A stretch of 55,677 nucleotides of DNA from positions 1 through 55,677 of the forward strand of contig JAPKGU010000004.1 of NCBI GenBank assembly GCA_026647565.1, read 5' to 3'. Origin of the DNA: Phycisphaerales bacterium. GTDB lineage: Bacteria > Planctomycetota > Phycisphaerae > Phycisphaerales > UBA1924. The notes beneath the pieces are model-generated. The model worked only from the letters and a program-made list of their open reading frames with translations, had not been told where the DNA came from and did no database searches. The position numbers and the translations under genes are program-made. Position 1 is the first letter of the stretch. Each line of letters opens with the position of its first letter. Positions 33,800 to 43,204 of the stretch are shown piece by piece.

Positions 33800-36687
33800 T
33801 CCAATCGCCTCCCACCGAGTCGCACTTCCCAGAGTTCGGCCATTGCGCGCTCGCACGCGCGCAGCTGATCGATCGCGTTCGAAGCGACCGAGATCTCGGT
33901 CTTGACCCGACTGACAATGCCGCTGACGCGTTCGATCTCTCCGGGGCGCTCCGAGGCGATGGCCATGGCCATGAGGCGTGTGACGGCGTGCGTGTGCGCC
34001 ACTGCGCGCTGGATCGGCCCCTCGGCGACGCGGAGCGACGCCGACAGGCCGCGCTCGACCGCTGCGATGGTCTCCGGATAGTTCCGCGGGCGTGCCAGGT
34101 CCTCACACGCGTCCCTCCACGCGTTGCGTTGGCGCGTGAGCGACTCGATCAGGCCCGGCGTCTGCGAGGCCTCGGACCCCTCGGTCTCCGTGGGAGACGC
34201 TGCGCGAACGGCGTGCGACTCCGCGAGCCGCTCCGCCATCGCGTCGAGCGCCGCAAGCTCGCTCCGTGCCGCGAGCGTGCCCAGCAGCCGTTCCACCACG
34301 GCCCGCCGGGCCACCGCGCGCCAATCGGACGCATCGAGAGGCAGGCGATCCAGCCCGGAGAGCATCGCGACGACCTCCGCGGTATTCACGGACCTGGGCG
34401 CAGTCGGCAGCGCCTCAAGCAGGGCGTTGACCATGACGGGCGACGCGGCGTGATTTCGCACGACATTTCGAGCGGCTTCACGCACCTGCACCGGTGTGCC
34501 TCGGAGCGCCTCTCCGAGTGCGGTCTCCGCATCCGCGGGATGCGGATCGCCCGAGGGGAACGCGAGAAGCAGCCCGACCCGGCGATTGATGTCGGCGCCG
34601 GCATCGATGTACCGGAGCGTCCAGTCCGGCGCCTCGTCGCGTCTGAGGGTGTCCCCGCGTCGATCGCCGGGCGGCGCGGCAACTGATCCGGCGCCTACAC
34701 CCTGGATCACCGACGCGGCGCGTCCGGTGGCGCCGCGCCAGTGCAGCCACGCCGCCTCGCTGAGGCGTGACCAGCTCACGGCGACGTCCAGTGACTCTGT
34801 CGCGGAGAGGCGCGTCTGGTCGCGCTCGCGGACGAGGTCCATCGCGGCCGCCCAAGCCGCGTCCACAACCTGTCGCTCCGCCTCATCGCTCAAGCCGAAG
34901 AGACGCGCGAAGCGATCTCGCAGGAGGCCGCGATCCGCTTCGCTGAAAGGCAGGGGCAGGACCATGGTCGCGTCGACGCCGGGGACGGACGACCTGGTCG
35001 AGATCTCCCGCGTCAGCGCGGCCAGCGCCTCGGGCCGGGTATCGAACGCGTCAAACTCAGCGATGAGCCAGCGCTGCGCACTCGGCTCGCGATGCCAGGA
35101 GATCATGGGCACGATGCGCGAGACCGCGCTCGCATTCGGGCCCTTCGACGCCTCGCCCGACATTCCCTCGCACGCCCGAGACAGAGCGGTCAGGAGGATC
35201 TCCGTCCGTCGCGTGGGAACCAGGGTGCCGATCGCGGAAGCCGCGGAGATCCAGCCGTTCCATGCGTCCGCATCTCCCGACCGGGCGCAGGCATCGACGA
35301 GCGAGCGGAGTGCCGCGAGCGCACCTGCCTCGAACGGCGCGTCCCCGGAAGACCGGTCGGTGCCGAGTGTTTCTCGGAGCGATCGCTGGAGCGCGTCGAG
35401 CGTGACAACGGGGAGATCGCTCTCGCGCAGAACGCGATTCACGATCCCGGCGGCCCAGACGAGACGCAGCACGTCCTGACCCTTGATGGCTCCGAGTCCG
35501 GGCGATGAGGCGCCCATGATCGCCCGAATCAGTGCGAAGACGGATTCATCGGTCTCTGCAAGATAGAAGGCGTCGACGATGACACGCTGCGCGACGAGCA
35601 GATCAGGACCCGAGAGATCCTGCCAGCGCGTTCCTCCCTCTTCGATGCGCCGGATGAGGGCGGGCAGCGCCCCATCTTCGTTGTTGTTCGCCCGGTCGAG
35701 TTCGCCGACAATCCCCTGCACCCAGCGCTGGGCGTCGGTCGTGGCTGATGCCGCGACGCTGGGCGCGGGCCGCGGTGACTCCGGCTTCCAGGGAAATGCC
35801 TGGCCGCTCGTGTCTCTCGGGGTCGCTGGCTCCTGAACCGCGACGGGATTCGGCGCGGGCGGCGTCCTTCGAGCGGTGGCCGATGCGATCGCGACCCCGA
35901 TGAGGATTGCGACGATCCCGACGCACGCGCCGACCACGGACCACACCAGAATCGGAGAGACACGACGCTGGACCTCGGGCTCAATGCCGATGGAGGGCCC
36001 GACATCACCGGCGGACGAACGCGCTTCGATCACTGCCACGCCCGGCGCGGACATCCGCGGCGAGCGGTCGACTCGAGCCAGCGCGATCGCCACGGTCGAC
36101 GCCGGAAGCGCGCGAGAGGCCGCGAGCATCTGCAGATGCGACCTGGCGCGATCGTTCCATCCCCCGTTCGCTGCGATCGCGATGATCGCCTGCTGCTGGA
36201 GCCATTGAGCGTCACGCTCCGCTCCATCGTTCACCGTGTTGGGCGGCACATCGAGCACCGGATCGCGGCGCGCGACGCTGGAGGGCGTGGTCCGATCGGC
36301 GGCCGACTCCGATCGCGTCTGCGTATCCGTGCCGCGCGACGTCTGCGGCACGCCTTCGATCGGCTCGGGAGCTTGCCCACCACCCCACTGCTCGATCATG
36401 GCGCGGCGTGTTGCGGGATCCAGGAGCTGGGCCGCCGCGGCGTGGATCGCGAGGCGTGCCTCGTCGGCCTCGGGGGTGAAGCCCTCCGGATGCGCGGCGG
36501 TCTGATTGAGGCGTGAGCGCAATGCCGCGAGCACGGCGTCCTCATCGGTGGATGTCGGGCGAAGCCCCAGCACGCCGAACGGGCCGTTGCGCGCGGCCGA
36601 AGGGCCGAGGAACTTCGAGACGACTCCGCCGGTGTCGGATCGAGGCTTCCCCGGCATGGGGGAACGCTGGGGCTGGCCCTCTGTCAT
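33796..36687 (-). CDS. Large membrane protein with degenerate J-domain (operon gene 4)
   Basis: The 963-residue product has a Pro-rich start, then a J-domain-like helical region at about 36-100 (FGVLGL, then AVLAALRSRL, a helix-loop carrying HPE at 66-68, and LLDPATRRAMIE as in DnaJ helix III-IV). The HPD motif needed to stimulate DnaK is HPE here. One membrane helix follows at about 244-269 (ILVWSVVGACVGIVAILIGVAI). The remaining 690 residues are helical repeats outside or inside the membrane (topology uncertain). Overlaps by four bases with genes on both sides. Confidence 0.75.
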   Translation of the reverse strand: MTEGQPQRSPMPGKPRSDTGGVVSKFLGPSAARNGPFGVLGLRPTSTDEDAVLAALRSRLNQTAAHPEGFTPEADEARLAIHAAAAQLLDPATRRAMIEQWGGGQAPEPIEGVPQTSRGTDTQTRSESAADRTTPSSVARRDPVLDVPPNTVNDGAERDAQWLQQQAIIAIAANGGWNDRARSHLQMLAASRALPASTVAIALARVDRSPRMSAPGVAVIEARSSAGDVGPSIGIEPEVQRRVSPILVWSVVGACVGIVAILIGVAIASATARRTPPAPNPVAVQEPATPRDTSGQAFPWKPESPRPAPSVAASATTDAQRWVQGIVGELDRANNNEDGALPALIRRIEEGGTRWQDLSGPDLLVAQRVIVDAFYLAETDESVFALIRAIMGASSPGLGAIKGQDVLRLVWAAGIVNRVLRESDLPVVTLDALQRSLRETLGTDRSSGDAPFEAGALAALRSLVDACARSGDADAWNGWISAASAIGTLVPTRRTEILLTALSRACEGMSGEASKGPNASAVSRIVPMISWHREPSAQRWLIAEFDAFDTRPEALAALTREISTRSSVPGVDATMVLPLPFSEADRGLLRDRFARLFGLSDEAERQVVDAAWAAAMDLVRERDQTRLSATESLDVAVSWSRLSEAAWLHWRGATGRAASVIQGVGAGSVAAPPGDRRGDTLRRDEAPDWTLRYIDAGADINRRVGLLLAFPSGDPHPADAETALGEALRGTPVQVREAARNVVRNHAASPVMVNALLEALPTAPRSVNTAEVVAMLSGLDRLPLDASDWRAVARRAVVERLLGTLAARSELAALDAMAERLAESHAVRAASPTETEGSEASQTPGLIESLTRQRNAWRDACEDLARPRNYPETIAAVERGLSASLRVAEGPIQRAVAHTHAVTRLMAMAIASERPGEIERVSGIVSRVKTEISVASNAIDQLRACERAMAELWEVRLGGRRLE

Positions 36688-39401
36688 GGCGGCCCCCCGT
36701 TCTGCCCCGTCGCGGGGCTTGTTTCAGGGGTCGCGTCGATGCGGGCGCCGAGGAGCGTGAAGCGCTCGTTCCACGGCTGTGGTCCGAGACCGGGATGGAG
36801 CACCGCAAACTGAGCAAAGACACGCCGGGCCTCGGCCGGATCACGCTCGAGCAGCAATCGGAGCGAGTGGAACCTCGCCTCGTACCAGTCGGTCGAGCCC
36901 TCTCGATAGCCGGCGAGCAATGATCGCCACGCGTCGGCCGCCTCATCGAGGAGGCCGGCGGATTCGGCGAGTTCGGCGCGTCGTCGGAGCACGCCGCTCG
37001 TGGCGAGATTGGCGTCGCAGATCGCGCGGTCGATCCGCAGCGCACGATCTCGCATCGGCTCATCGCCGGCCGCTCTCCATATGGCGGCGCTTGCTTGGGC
37101 CACGGTCTCGTGCAGCCCGAAGATGGAGGGATCGCGAAGCACGCTTTCTCCCGAACCGGCCCTCTCGATCAAACGACCGCCGTGTGCGACCAGCCGGCGC
37201 AGGGCATCCTGATCGCTCGGTCGAGATCGCACGTCCTCCACCGCACGCCGATAGAGCAGGCGATCGGCGGCTTCTGCGAAGCGTCCGCCCTCGACGGCGA
37301 GCCGGTCGGACGCGAGAGCGATCATCGAGGCGTCGCCGGTGGCGATCCCGATCTGCAGTCTTCGATAGGCCAGTTCGGCGGCGGCGTCGCCCAGGCGTGC
37401 TTCGCCGCCCGATGCGGTGAGGACGTTCTCGATTGCAGCGCGAGCTCTCTCCGTGTCCGGCTCCTGAGCCGCCATCACCACGTCGAGCACCTGGCGCTCT
37501 CGCACGATCAGCTCGGAAGCAGCGCGACCGGATGCCTCGGCGTCGGTCGAGGCGATCTCCGCGAGATCCACGACGACCAGCTCGTTGGCAACATCCATGA
37601 ACGCCCTCGCAGCGCTCGACCTCTCGTCCGCGCGCGCGGTGCGCCAGAGCCGATACAGCATGCGCGAGGCGTATCTTCGGGCCGCGACGTACAGCGGCGA
37701 ATCGGTGCCGACCGAGAGCAGAATCGCGACGGCCTGATCGTCGGGCAGCACGCCCTCGCCCGCCCTGCGGAGCAGCAGCCGGGCCGCTCGCTCGGTCGCC
37801 GGGAACTGCTGCAGGTAGAGCAGCGCCAGGCGGTCTCGTCGCGGCGCGAGCGACGGTCGATCCGACTGCACGGCGCGATCGAGCGACGCGATCGCCAGCC
37901 ACACCGCTTCCTCGCGTCGATCGGGCGACTCGGCCGTGGCCGCCGCCTCTTCGAGGCGATCGGCTGATTCCTCGAACTGTCCTGCAAGAAAGAGGGCGAC
38001 GCCCGCGAGCACCATCGCCCGATCGCGGTCCTTCGCAAAGGCGCCAGCGTCCGCCGCTTTGGTGGCCTGGAGGAGCAACGCCGAGGCCTCTCGCAGCAGC
38101 ACGATAGTGCTCTCGTCGGCGGATGGATCGTCCATGCTTGCGCCCGCGGATGTGTGCGCCTCCAGCGCGCGGTCGTAGGCCTTGACTGCCCTTACGTACT
38201 CCGGAACGAAGCCGGCGCCGCCGATGGGCGTGGACCCATACCGATTCACAAGATCCACGATCTGGCCAAGCTCGTTGCGTGCGATCAGCGAGCGGAAGGC
38301 GACCTGCGACAGGGACTCGACCATCTGCGTCCGGCCCGTGGCAACGGACTTGCTCGTGCCCGCCTCGAGCGCGAGCACCGCGAGCAATCGCGCGTCGTTG
38401 ACCGGCAGTTCGCCCCCCGACTCCCTCAAGCGAAGGGTGACAAGGCGCTCGAGGTCCGACCAGCGTCGCGCCTCGGCGTAGACGACCATCCGTCTGGAGA
38501 ACATCTGGTCGAGCACGGGGGCGGGCACGTCCGGAGTCGTGAGCAGCAGATCGAACCAGCGTTCGGCCTCGGCATCGTTTCCGAGCGAAGAAGCGACGAG
38601 AGCGCACCCCAGCGCCGCACGCGCGACATGATCGTACTTGAGCAGCGAGCGAGAGACCCGCTCGACAGACGCGGGCCGATTGGGAGAACCGAGGAGCCAG
38701 CCGAAGTCCGTCTGAGCGCCGGCAAGCCCCGACCTGTCCTGATCGAGCACGCTGCGGTAGTACTTCGTCCAGCCGCCGTAGAACCTCGCGAGCGACCTCT
38801 CACGACGTGACCGGTCCAGCCGGCGCCGGATCTCTCGGGTGTCGGTGCCCGCCGTCGCCCGCTGCTCGGCTCGCTCAAGAGCGTCGATGACCGCCTGCAC
38901 CCTGTTCCCGATCTCATCGAACGTGGCGCCGACTGCGCGGAGCGACTGCGCGGCCTCGGTCCGCTCGGCATCGGTTGCCAGGCGCATGCGGTGCCGCTCC
39001 GCGACTCCCTCGGCGGTCAGATACCTGGCCTTGGCGAGATTCAGCCGGAGGGAGAACGATTCTGAATCGGGGACCTCCCGCATCAGTTGTGTGCCGAGCA
39101 CCTCGATCGACGCTCGGTCCTCGGCGGTCGGCGCCTCGGCGTGCATCTTCGCGTACAGGTCCCCCAGTCGCTGCGCCACGCGTTGGCGTTCCTCACCCGT
39201 GGTCGCCACGAGCCGTTCACGGAGGTGCTCGGCGAGCAGGGAGTCAAGCCCGTGCGACTCGAGAAAGGACTCGACGGCGTCCTCGGGCGTCCGGTCGCTC
39301 GGCACCTGCGCGGAACTCACGCCCACGTGCAGACCGAGTGCGGCAATCGCGACGCCCAGCGAGCGAAACCATCCCCGGGAGTAGAGCTTGATCGGCCTCA
39401 T
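36684..39401 (-). CDS. Exported TPR-like helical repeat protein (operon gene 3)
   Basis: The 905-residue product starts with a signal peptide (about 1-31, ending SSA-Q). The rest is almost all alpha-helix of TPR/SEL-like type: many pairs of helices rich in Ala, Leu, Arg and Glu, for example ALGCALVASSLGNDAEAERWFDLLL and ALFLAGQFEESADRLEEAA. No enzyme motif is seen. It is probably a large periplasmic scaffold. Its start overlaps the stop of gene 2 and its stop overlaps the start of gene 4, each by four bases. Confidence 0.78.
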   Translation of the reverse strand: MRPIKLYSRGWFRSLGVAIAALGLHVGVSSAQVPSDRTPEDAVESFLESHGLDSLLAEHLRERLVATTGEERQRVAQRLGDLYAKMHAEAPTAEDRASIEVLGTQLMREVPDSESFSLRLNLAKARYLTAEGVAERHRMRLATDAERTEAAQSLRAVGATFDEIGNRVQAVIDALERAEQRATAGTDTREIRRRLDRSRRERSLARFYGGWTKYYRSVLDQDRSGLAGAQTDFGWLLGSPNRPASVERVSRSLLKYDHVARAALGCALVASSLGNDAEAERWFDLLLTTPDVPAPVLDQMFSRRMVVYAEARRWSDLERLVTLRLRESGGELPVNDARLLAVLALEAGTSKSVATGRTQMVESLSQVAFRSLIARNELGQIVDLVNRYGSTPIGGAGFVPEYVRAVKAYDRALEAHTSAGASMDDPSADESTIVLLREASALLLQATKAADAGAFAKDRDRAMVLAGVALFLAGQFEESADRLEEAAATAESPDRREEAVWLAIASLDRAVQSDRPSLAPRRDRLALLYLQQFPATERAARLLLRRAGEGVLPDDQAVAILLSVGTDSPLYVAARRYASRMLYRLWRTARADERSSAARAFMDVANELVVVDLAEIASTDAEASGRAASELIVRERQVLDVVMAAQEPDTERARAAIENVLTASGGEARLGDAAAELAYRRLQIGIATGDASMIALASDRLAVEGGRFAEAADRLLYRRAVEDVRSRPSDQDALRRLVAHGGRLIERAGSGESVLRDPSIFGLHETVAQASAAIWRAAGDEPMRDRALRIDRAICDANLATSGVLRRRAELAESAGLLDEAADAWRSLLAGYREGSTDWYEARFHSLRLLLERDPAEARRVFAQFAVLHPGLGPQPWNERFTLLGARIDATPETSPATGQNGGPP

Positions 39402-40561
39402 CCGCTCCCCTCGGATTCGCTCGGAGGCGACGGCTCGGATTCGGGCGCCTCGCCGCCGTCCCGGAGCCGGCGAACGTCGGGTCCTGTCGGTCGGAGCCCC
39501 GTTGCGCCCGGATGACCGGGGTAGCGATCCACCAGTTCGGTCATGAGGGCGGCCGCGGCCTTCCGGTCGCCGATCGCGTCGCTCGCCCTCGCCGCCTCCG
39601 CCAGCGCCAGACCGGCGAGGAACGGCGTTTCTCTTCCGTAGTACGCGTGGACGGCGATCAACTCGATGATGGCACGACGCTGATTCTCGATCTGCGGCTC
39701 ACGGAGGAGTGAGCGAGCGATCGCGAGTCGGCACCAGGCGTGCAGCCAGTCAGGCGAATCCTGGGAGAGCCGGCGCTTGAGCATGTCTCGGGCCGACGCA
39801 CGCGTCGGACCCGACGAAACACGCGAGGCGACAATCTCCCGCACGAATCCCAGGACGGGGTCCCCACCGGGAGCGAGCGGTGTTTCGCGTTCGACTCCGT
39901 CCGATTCGAAGGCCGCTGCCGTCACGTACAACGCGTGCAGCGCCCCGATCGCCGCGGGGAGGGACTCTGGAAGCGAGTCCCGGGCGCCGGACTCGGCGAA
40001 TGCACGCGTCGCCGGCCCAGCGGTCCAGATCGGGGGCAAGGCCGCGAAGAGTCTCAGCGACCTTGAGTTCAGCGTCAGCGACGGGCCGATACGCGCGGCC
40101 TCGGTCTCCGCGTTCTCCGCCTCGGAGTCGACGGAGCCGAGATACGTCAGCCACGGCTCAACGGCCGAGGCATGCGCCTGGCGCGAGATGCGACAACGGA
40201 GAAGCCCTTCCGCGACGACGCGGGTCGTGGGGCCGCTGCGCGACTTGTAGGTCACGAAGAGGCGCTCCAGGATCGGCTCGGCCATCACGACATCGCCTCG
40301 TTCGAGGCGCGACATCGCCCGCCAGAGCGCTTCCGACACGCCCTGGACCTCTGCCCAGTCTCCCTGCTGAGCATCGGAGACGGATCGCACGGCGTTCAGA
40401 GGAAGGACCTGCGTCGCGGGAGCGCGGTCCGGCCATCGCACGAGCACGCCATCGGCGTCCACACGGATGGGAATCGCACCGAACGCGGGATCGGGCCCCC
40501 GGAGCGTGACCGTGCCATCGGAGGCACCGAGCGCACACGCGACGACCAGCGTGAGGATCAC
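39398..40561 (-). CDS. Exported helical protein of unknown function (operon gene 2)
   Basis: The 387-residue product starts at GTG 40561, overlapping the VWA stop as GTGA. This start gives a signal peptide-like segment (VILTLVVACALGAS). A short beta-rich part (to about 55) is followed by helical repeats, and the C-terminal 30 residues are Pro/Ser/Glu-rich. I recognise no family. The open frame extends 94 codons further upstream, but that part is a shadow of the VWA gene. Confidence 0.72.
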   Translation of the reverse strand: MILTLVVACALGASDGTVTLRGPDPAFGAIPIRVDADGVLVRWPDRAPATQVLPLNAVRSVSDAQQGDWAEVQGVSEALWRAMSRLERGDVVMAEPILERLFVTYKSRSGPTTRVVAEGLLRCRISRQAHASAVEPWLTYLGSVDSEAENAETEAARIGPSLTLNSRSLRLFAALPPIWTAGPATRAFAESGARDSLPESLPAAIGALHALYVTAAAFESDGVERETPLAPGGDPVLGFVREIVASRVSSGPTRASARDMLKRRLSQDSPDWLHAWCRLAIARSLLREPQIENQRRAIIELIAVHAYYGRETPFLAGLALAEAARASDAIGDRKAAAALMTELVDRYPGHPGATGLRPTGPDVRRLRDGGEAPESEPSPPSESEGSG

Positions 40562-41511
40562 GGACGGCCTCCACCGATGTGCGTGTAGGTGCCACCGGAC
40601 TGGCGAGCGATCTCGCGCATCATCGGCTCGGCGCCCCGCTCGCCGAACGTGATGCAGTGGATGGGGATCTGCATCTCGGCGTTCATCGACGCGATCTCGG
40701 CAACGACGGTGTCGTTGAACTCGCCATCGGTCATGAAGTAGACCGCATCGGGTCGGGGACGGTTGGCGAACACCACGAGGAACGCGGGTGACGGATTGGT
40801 CGCCCCGGAGGGCGTGACGCGCATGAGCGATTCTCTCGCCCACTTCTTGTTGCGAACACTGGCTTCGGACCAGTTCTTTCGGTTGTCGAGCGGGAACGCG
40901 TCGCCGGAGTAGAGCACGACCTGGAACATCGCGCCCTCGGACAGTTCCTCGATGGAGATGGTCAGCTCCGACACTGTTCGGTCCCAGCGTCCTCCCTGGG
41001 CCATCGATCCGGACATATCGACGACATAGGCGAATCGGCTCCCCGACGCCTCCACGCCGAAGAAGGAAGTGCCACCGCCGCCACCACCGCCCCCGCCCCC
41101 GCCCAGCGAGGACGCACTCCCGATGTCGCCGGCTCCCACGCTCGCGCCGATCGAGCCGAGATCCAGACCAAGGTCGCTGACCCCGGAGAGGGTCGCGGCG
41201 TCGAGCAGCTCGATCGAAACGTCGGGCTGTGACGAGCCCGCGTCCGAGACCATCGGGGACTCATCCCGGAGCTCCTCGCCCTGGATACCCGCGAACGCCT
41301 CCTCTGAGATCACCGCAAACTCGATCGGCCCCGGTCCGGATCCGCGGGGCCCCGGCGAACCTCCTGAGAGCACCATGACAACGCTGGCGACCAGCCAAAG
41401 CACCAGGTGGACCAGAATGGAGAACCCCACGGCGGAGAACGTGGCAACGCGAACGAAACGCCAGGTGCGCGATCCCACCCCTTGGCCCGAATGCCCTGTG
41501 ACCCACGCCAT
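40558..41511 (-). CDS. Membrane-anchored VWA domain protein (operon gene 1)
   Basis: The 317-residue product has one N-terminal membrane helix (about 24-48) that contains a TonB-like SxxxH pattern (SILVH), then a 95-residue disordered linker with a run of 11 glycines (about 139-149), then a von Willebrand A domain with an intact MIDAS: DMSGSM, the Thr in SGATNP, and MTDGEF. Such proteins bind partners through a metal ion in the periplasm. It is the first gene of five; it diverges from pyrH over 259 bases. No ExbB/TolQ partner is in the window. Confidence 0.85.
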   Translation of the reverse strand: MAWVTGHSGQGVGSRTWRFVRVATFSAVGFSILVHLVLWLVASVVMVLSGGSPGPRGSGPGPIEFAVISEEAFAGIQGEELRDESPMVSDAGSSQPDVSIELLDAATLSGVSDLGLDLGSIGASVGAGDIGSASSLGGGGGGGGGGGTSFFGVEASGSRFAYVVDMSGSMAQGGRWDRTVSELTISIEELSEGAMFQVVLYSGDAFPLDNRKNWSEASVRNKKWARESLMRVTPSGATNPSPAFLVVFANRPRPDAVYFMTDGEFNDTVVAEIASMNAEMQIPIHCITFGERGAEPMMREIARQSGGTYTHIGGGRP

Positions 41512-41618
41512 TCCAGAGTTGTTCGGCTGTCCGCTCAGTGTCCGGCCCCCGAAACCTTTGCCTGCGATACGCCACCATCATCGGCCAACTCACGATGGCG
41601 GGTACGCATGCAGTGTAA

Positions 41619-41685
41619 CCTCAAGGCACCCCCCTTCGCGTCCAACACCACATTCGCAGCCGCGGAGATGTGGTTCGCCTTGAGG
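41619..41685. promoter_or_regulatory. Nested inverted repeats between the VWA operon and pyrH
   Basis: An outer perfect 9-bp pair (CCTCAAGGC at 41619-41627, GCCTTGAGG at 41677-41685) encloses an inner perfect 7-bp pair (ACCACAT at 41647-41653, ATGTGGT at 41668-41674). This forms a 67-base nested hairpin in the shared regulatory gap, ending 85 bases before pyrH. It could be an RNA leader element or a pair of operators. Confidence 0.5.
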
Positions 41686-41770
41686 GGAGTACCGTGTGGT
41701 CGACTCCAGTTGATTCCAGCCCGTGGACCGTGCAACGATCGGGCGAGCATCCGTAAGGAAAGGACCCTAC

Positions 41771-42505
41771 ATGAACACCCCGTTTCCGCGTCAGAAATAC
41801 CGGCGCGTCCTCTTGAAGTTGAGCGGCGAGTCGTTCTGCGCGAAAGGGGGGTTCGGCATCGACGCCAAGGAGCTGGAACTCATCGCATCGGAGGTCCGTG
41901 ACGCCGCTCGCCTGGGTGTGCAGTTGGCCGTGGTTGTGGGCGGGGGAAACATCATCCGCGGCGCCGAGCTGGCCGCGGCAGGCCACATCCACCAGGCGAC
42001 GGCCGACTACATGGGCATGCTGGGGACGGTGATCAACGCGCTCGCGCTGAAGGAGAAGCTGGTTTCGATGGATGTCCCGTGCCGGGTGCTCTCGGCGTTG
42101 GAGGTCCGATCGGTCGCCGAGCCGTTCATCAGGGGCCGTGCGCTGCGTCACCTTGAGAAGGGTCGCGTGATCATCCTCGCGGCGGGGACCGGCAACCCGT
42201 TCTTCACAACCGATACGTGCGCGTCGCTGCGTGCGACGGAGCTGGAGTGCGACATCCTGCTGAAGGCCACGAAGGTCGATGGGGTGTACAACGCTGACCC
42301 GCGGAAGGATCCGAGCGCGCAGCGCTACGAGTCCCTGACCTTTTCCGAGGCGATCAGCAAGCGCCTGGGCGTCATGGACATGACGGCGCTTGCGATGTGC
42401 CAGGAACGGAACATTCCTGTGCTCGTCTTCGATTTCAAGCGGCCTGGGAACATCGCCCGCGTCGTCTCGGGAGAGTCGATCGGAACACTGGTGCACAACG
42501 GCTGA
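41771..42505 (+). CDS. pyrH: UMP kinase
   Basis: The enzyme phosphorylates UMP to UDP for pyrimidine nucleotide supply. The 244-residue product of the amino acid kinase superfamily shows LLKLSGESF, VVVGGGNIIRG, GTGNPFFTTDT, ATKVDGVYNADPRKDP and the C-terminal GTLVHNG. Length is typical. The ATG at 41771 is preceded by AAGGAAAGGACC. frr follows after 89 bases, the usual pyrH-frr pairing; tsf and rpsB, often upstream, are absent, replaced by a structured gap and a divergent operon. Confidence 0.96.
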   Translation: MNTPFPRQKYRRVLLKLSGESFCAKGGFGIDAKELELIASEVRDAARLGVQLAVVVGGGNIIRGAELAAAGHIHQATADYMGMLGTVINALALKEKLVSMDVPCRVLSALEVRSVAEPFIRGRALRHLEKGRVIILAAGTGNPFFTTDTCASLRATELECDILLKATKVDGVYNADPRKDPSAQRYESLTFSEAISKRLGVMDMTALAMCQERNIPVLVFDFKRPGNIARVVSGESIGTLVHNG

Positions 42506-42594
42506 TCGCCCGCGGGGGCAGCCCCTCTATGATCCGGTGCCCGGTGCTTCGACCGCGTCGGGCGACGCAAAGAGCCACTTCCCGGAGCGCGGCC

Positions 42595-43158
42595 ATGACC
42601 GATCCCGACACGATTCTTCTCGAAGCCGAAGAGACGATGACCAAGGCCGTGGACTATCTCAAGCACGAGCTTCGGGGCATCCGCACGGGTCGCGCCTCGC
42701 CGGCGCTCGTCGAGTATCTCAAGGTTGACTACTACGGCTCACCGACGGACCTGAAAGCGCTCGCGTCCATCAGCACGCCGGAGCCGACGCAGATCCTGAT
42801 CAAGCCCTTCGACACCGGCGCCGTCGGGGACATCAAGCGAGCGATCGAGACCTCGGGGCTGGGCATGAACCCGATCGTGGAATCCAAGCAGATCCGGCTC
42901 AACGTGCCGCCGCTCTCCCGCGATCGCCGCCAGCAGCTCGTCGGCCACTGCAAGAAAATGGGCGAGGAGCAGAAGGTCGCCCTCCGCAACGTTCGGCGCG
43001 ACGCGAACAAGCACGCGGACGGGCTGAAGGCGGGCGGCAAGATTTCCGAGGATGAGATCGAGACCCTCAAGACCGAGATCCAGGACCTGCTCAAGAAGTT
43101 CGAGACCGAGGTGGATCGGCTCGTCGACGACAAGAGCAAGGAAGTGATGGAGCTCTGA
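42595..43158 (+). CDS. frr: Ribosome recycling factor
   Basis: RRF splits the post-termination ribosome together with EF-G. The 187-residue product has the characteristic two-domain, long-helix sequence: LKHELRGIRTGRASPALVE, VDYYG, ASISTPEPTQILI, RLNVPPLSRDRRQQLV and the C-terminal helix. Length is normal (185). The ATG at 42595 has GGAG about nine bases upstream. It lies downstream of pyrH and converges with sppA. Confidence 0.97.
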   Translation: MTDPDTILLEAEETMTKAVDYLKHELRGIRTGRASPALVEYLKVDYYGSPTDLKALASISTPEPTQILIKPFDTGAVGDIKRAIETSGLGMNPIVESKQIRLNVPPLSRDRRQQLVGHCKKMGEEQKVALRNVRRDANKHADGLKAGGKISEDEIETLKTEIQDLLKKFETEVDRLVDDKSKEVMEL

Positions 43159-43204
43159 GTCGGACGACTCACCCTGCTCGCTTCGGACGATCTGCCCGGA
43201 CCAT

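Noticed and set aside
41619-41700. Possible tRNA or tmRNA-like gene suggested by GTGGTTCG near nested stems
   Set aside because: The T-arm stem does not pair around TTCG, there is no anticodon arm of correct size and no tmRNA start or end consensus.
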